Positions 6,164-6,694 of a stretch of DNA of 6,694 bases are shown here, one piece after another (position 1 is the stretch's first letter; the number at the start of each line of letters is the position of its first letter). The notes under the pieces were generated by a model that ran no database searches, had not been told where the DNA came from, and worked only from the letters and a program-made list of their open reading frames with translations. Position numbers and translations under genes: made by a program. This stretch comes from Caryophanales bacterium (GTDB lineage Bacteria; Bacillota_I; Bacilli_A; RFN20; CAG-826), in the NCBI GenBank assembly GCA_022781015.1, contig JALEUF010000113.1:1-6694 (forward strand), in the 5' to 3' direction.

Positions 6164-6694
6164 TTATTTATCATCGTCATCAATAGAAAGAACGCTCATA
6201 AAGGCTTCTTGCGGTACTTCTACCGAGCCAATGGCCTTCATTCTCTTTTTTCCTTCTTTTTGTTTTTCAAGAAGTTTCTTCTTTCTTGATATATCGCCAC
6301 CATAACACTTAGCCAATACATCTTTTCTCATTGATTTAATATCGGCCCTTGCGATTATCTTTCCAGATATTGCGGCTTGGACTGGTACTTCGAATTGTTG
6401 CCTCGGAATAATGTTTTTGAGTTTAGAAACTATTCCTAGTCCCCTTTTATAGGCATCAGGACGATATACAATAGAAGACAAAGCATCGATAGTTTCGCCA
6501 TTTAGCAAAATATCCATCTTGCAAAGTTCGCTCTTCCTATATTCTTTAAAATCATAGTCTAAGGAAGCATAACCCTTTGTATAGGATTTTAGTTTATCAA
6601 AGAAGTTATAGATTATTTCGCTTAATGGTAAGTCGTATTTGACTATAACCCTTGTATCATCAAAATATTCCAAATCGATATAGACGCCCCTTCT
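6164..6694 (-). CDS. lepA: Elongation factor 4 (LepA), C-terminal 176 residues
   Basis: LepA is a ribosome-associated GTPase that acts on stalled or back-shifted elongation and initiation complexes. The frame is open at the window edge and begins with RRGVYIDLEYFDD; the GTPase domain lies outside. Residues near the start of the fragment match the elongation factor G domain V-like part (LPLSEIIYNFFDKLKS, GYASLDYDF). The rest is the LepA-specific C-terminal domain, with KMDILLNGETIDALS, IPRQQFEVPVQAAI and the strongly conserved basic segment KCYGGDISRKKKLLEKQKE, then GSVEVPQEAFMSVL near the end. It stops with TAA at 6166-6164, as a normal LepA would. The TTG at 6673 is an internal leucine codon, not a start. 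lepA upstream of hemW and hrcA is the standard order in Bacilli. Identity is certain. Confidence 0.98.
   Translation of the reverse strand, partial: RRGVYIDLEYFDDTRVIVKYDLPLSEIIYNFFDKLKSYTKGYASLDYDFKEYRKSELCKMDILLNGETIDALSSIVYRPDAYKRGLGIVSKLKNIIPRQQFEVPVQAAISGKIIARADIKSMRKDVLAKCYGGDISRKKKLLEKQKEGKKRMKAIGSVEVPQEAFMSVLSIDDDDK

Noticed and set aside
6671..6673. TTG as a start codon for a 169-residue protein
   Set aside because: The frame continues upstream to the window edge with LepA sequence (RRGVYID), so this is an internal leucine codon.

Overview
The window carries eight genes, all on the minus strand, so transcription runs from high to low coordinates. In order they are lepA (5' end cut off by the window), a degenerate Fic-domain gene, a small single-pass membrane protein, hemW, an RDD-family membrane protein, hrcA, grpE and dnaK (3' end cut off). 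This is the Bacillus-type lepA-hemW-hrcA-grpE-dnaK cluster with three extra genes. The Fic-like and small membrane genes sit between lepA and hemW, and the RDD gene sits between hemW and hrcA. dnaJ would be expected just beyond position 1.

The source looks like a low-GC Gram-positive bacterium of the Bacilli, plausibly an Erysipelotrichia-like or Mollicutes-related lineage that keeps the standard code. The DnaK ATPase domain lacks the roughly 24-residue insert of Gram-negative DnaK and carries GGDDWD. Heat-shock control is by HrcA/CIRCE, and AT-rich codons dominate. Tryptophan is read from TGG, and the seven visible stops are TAA (six) and TAG (one). The lineage is inferred, not proven.

Region by region: 6694-6164 is the C-terminal part of the elongation factor LepA. 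A 70-base gap follows with an AT-rich inverted repeat and a possible promoter. From 6093 to 2887 four genes are packed almost without gaps (3-base gap, 1-base overlap, 1-base gap), which suggests one translationally coupled unit. The gap at 2771-2886 holds the best regulatory signal in the window: a TTGACA-N16-TATAAT promoter embedded in two CIRCE operators. From 2770 to 1 lies the heat-shock unit hrcA-grpE-dnaK, in which hrcA and grpE overlap by 49 bases.

The heat-shock genes work together. HrcA represses its own operon through CIRCE, DnaK is the chaperone ATPase, and GrpE is its nucleotide exchange factor. LepA and HemW are housekeeping proteins (ribosome function; heme handling). The least explained part is the Fic-like protein, whose catalytic motif has lost its histidine, together with the small acidic-tailed membrane protein made right after it.
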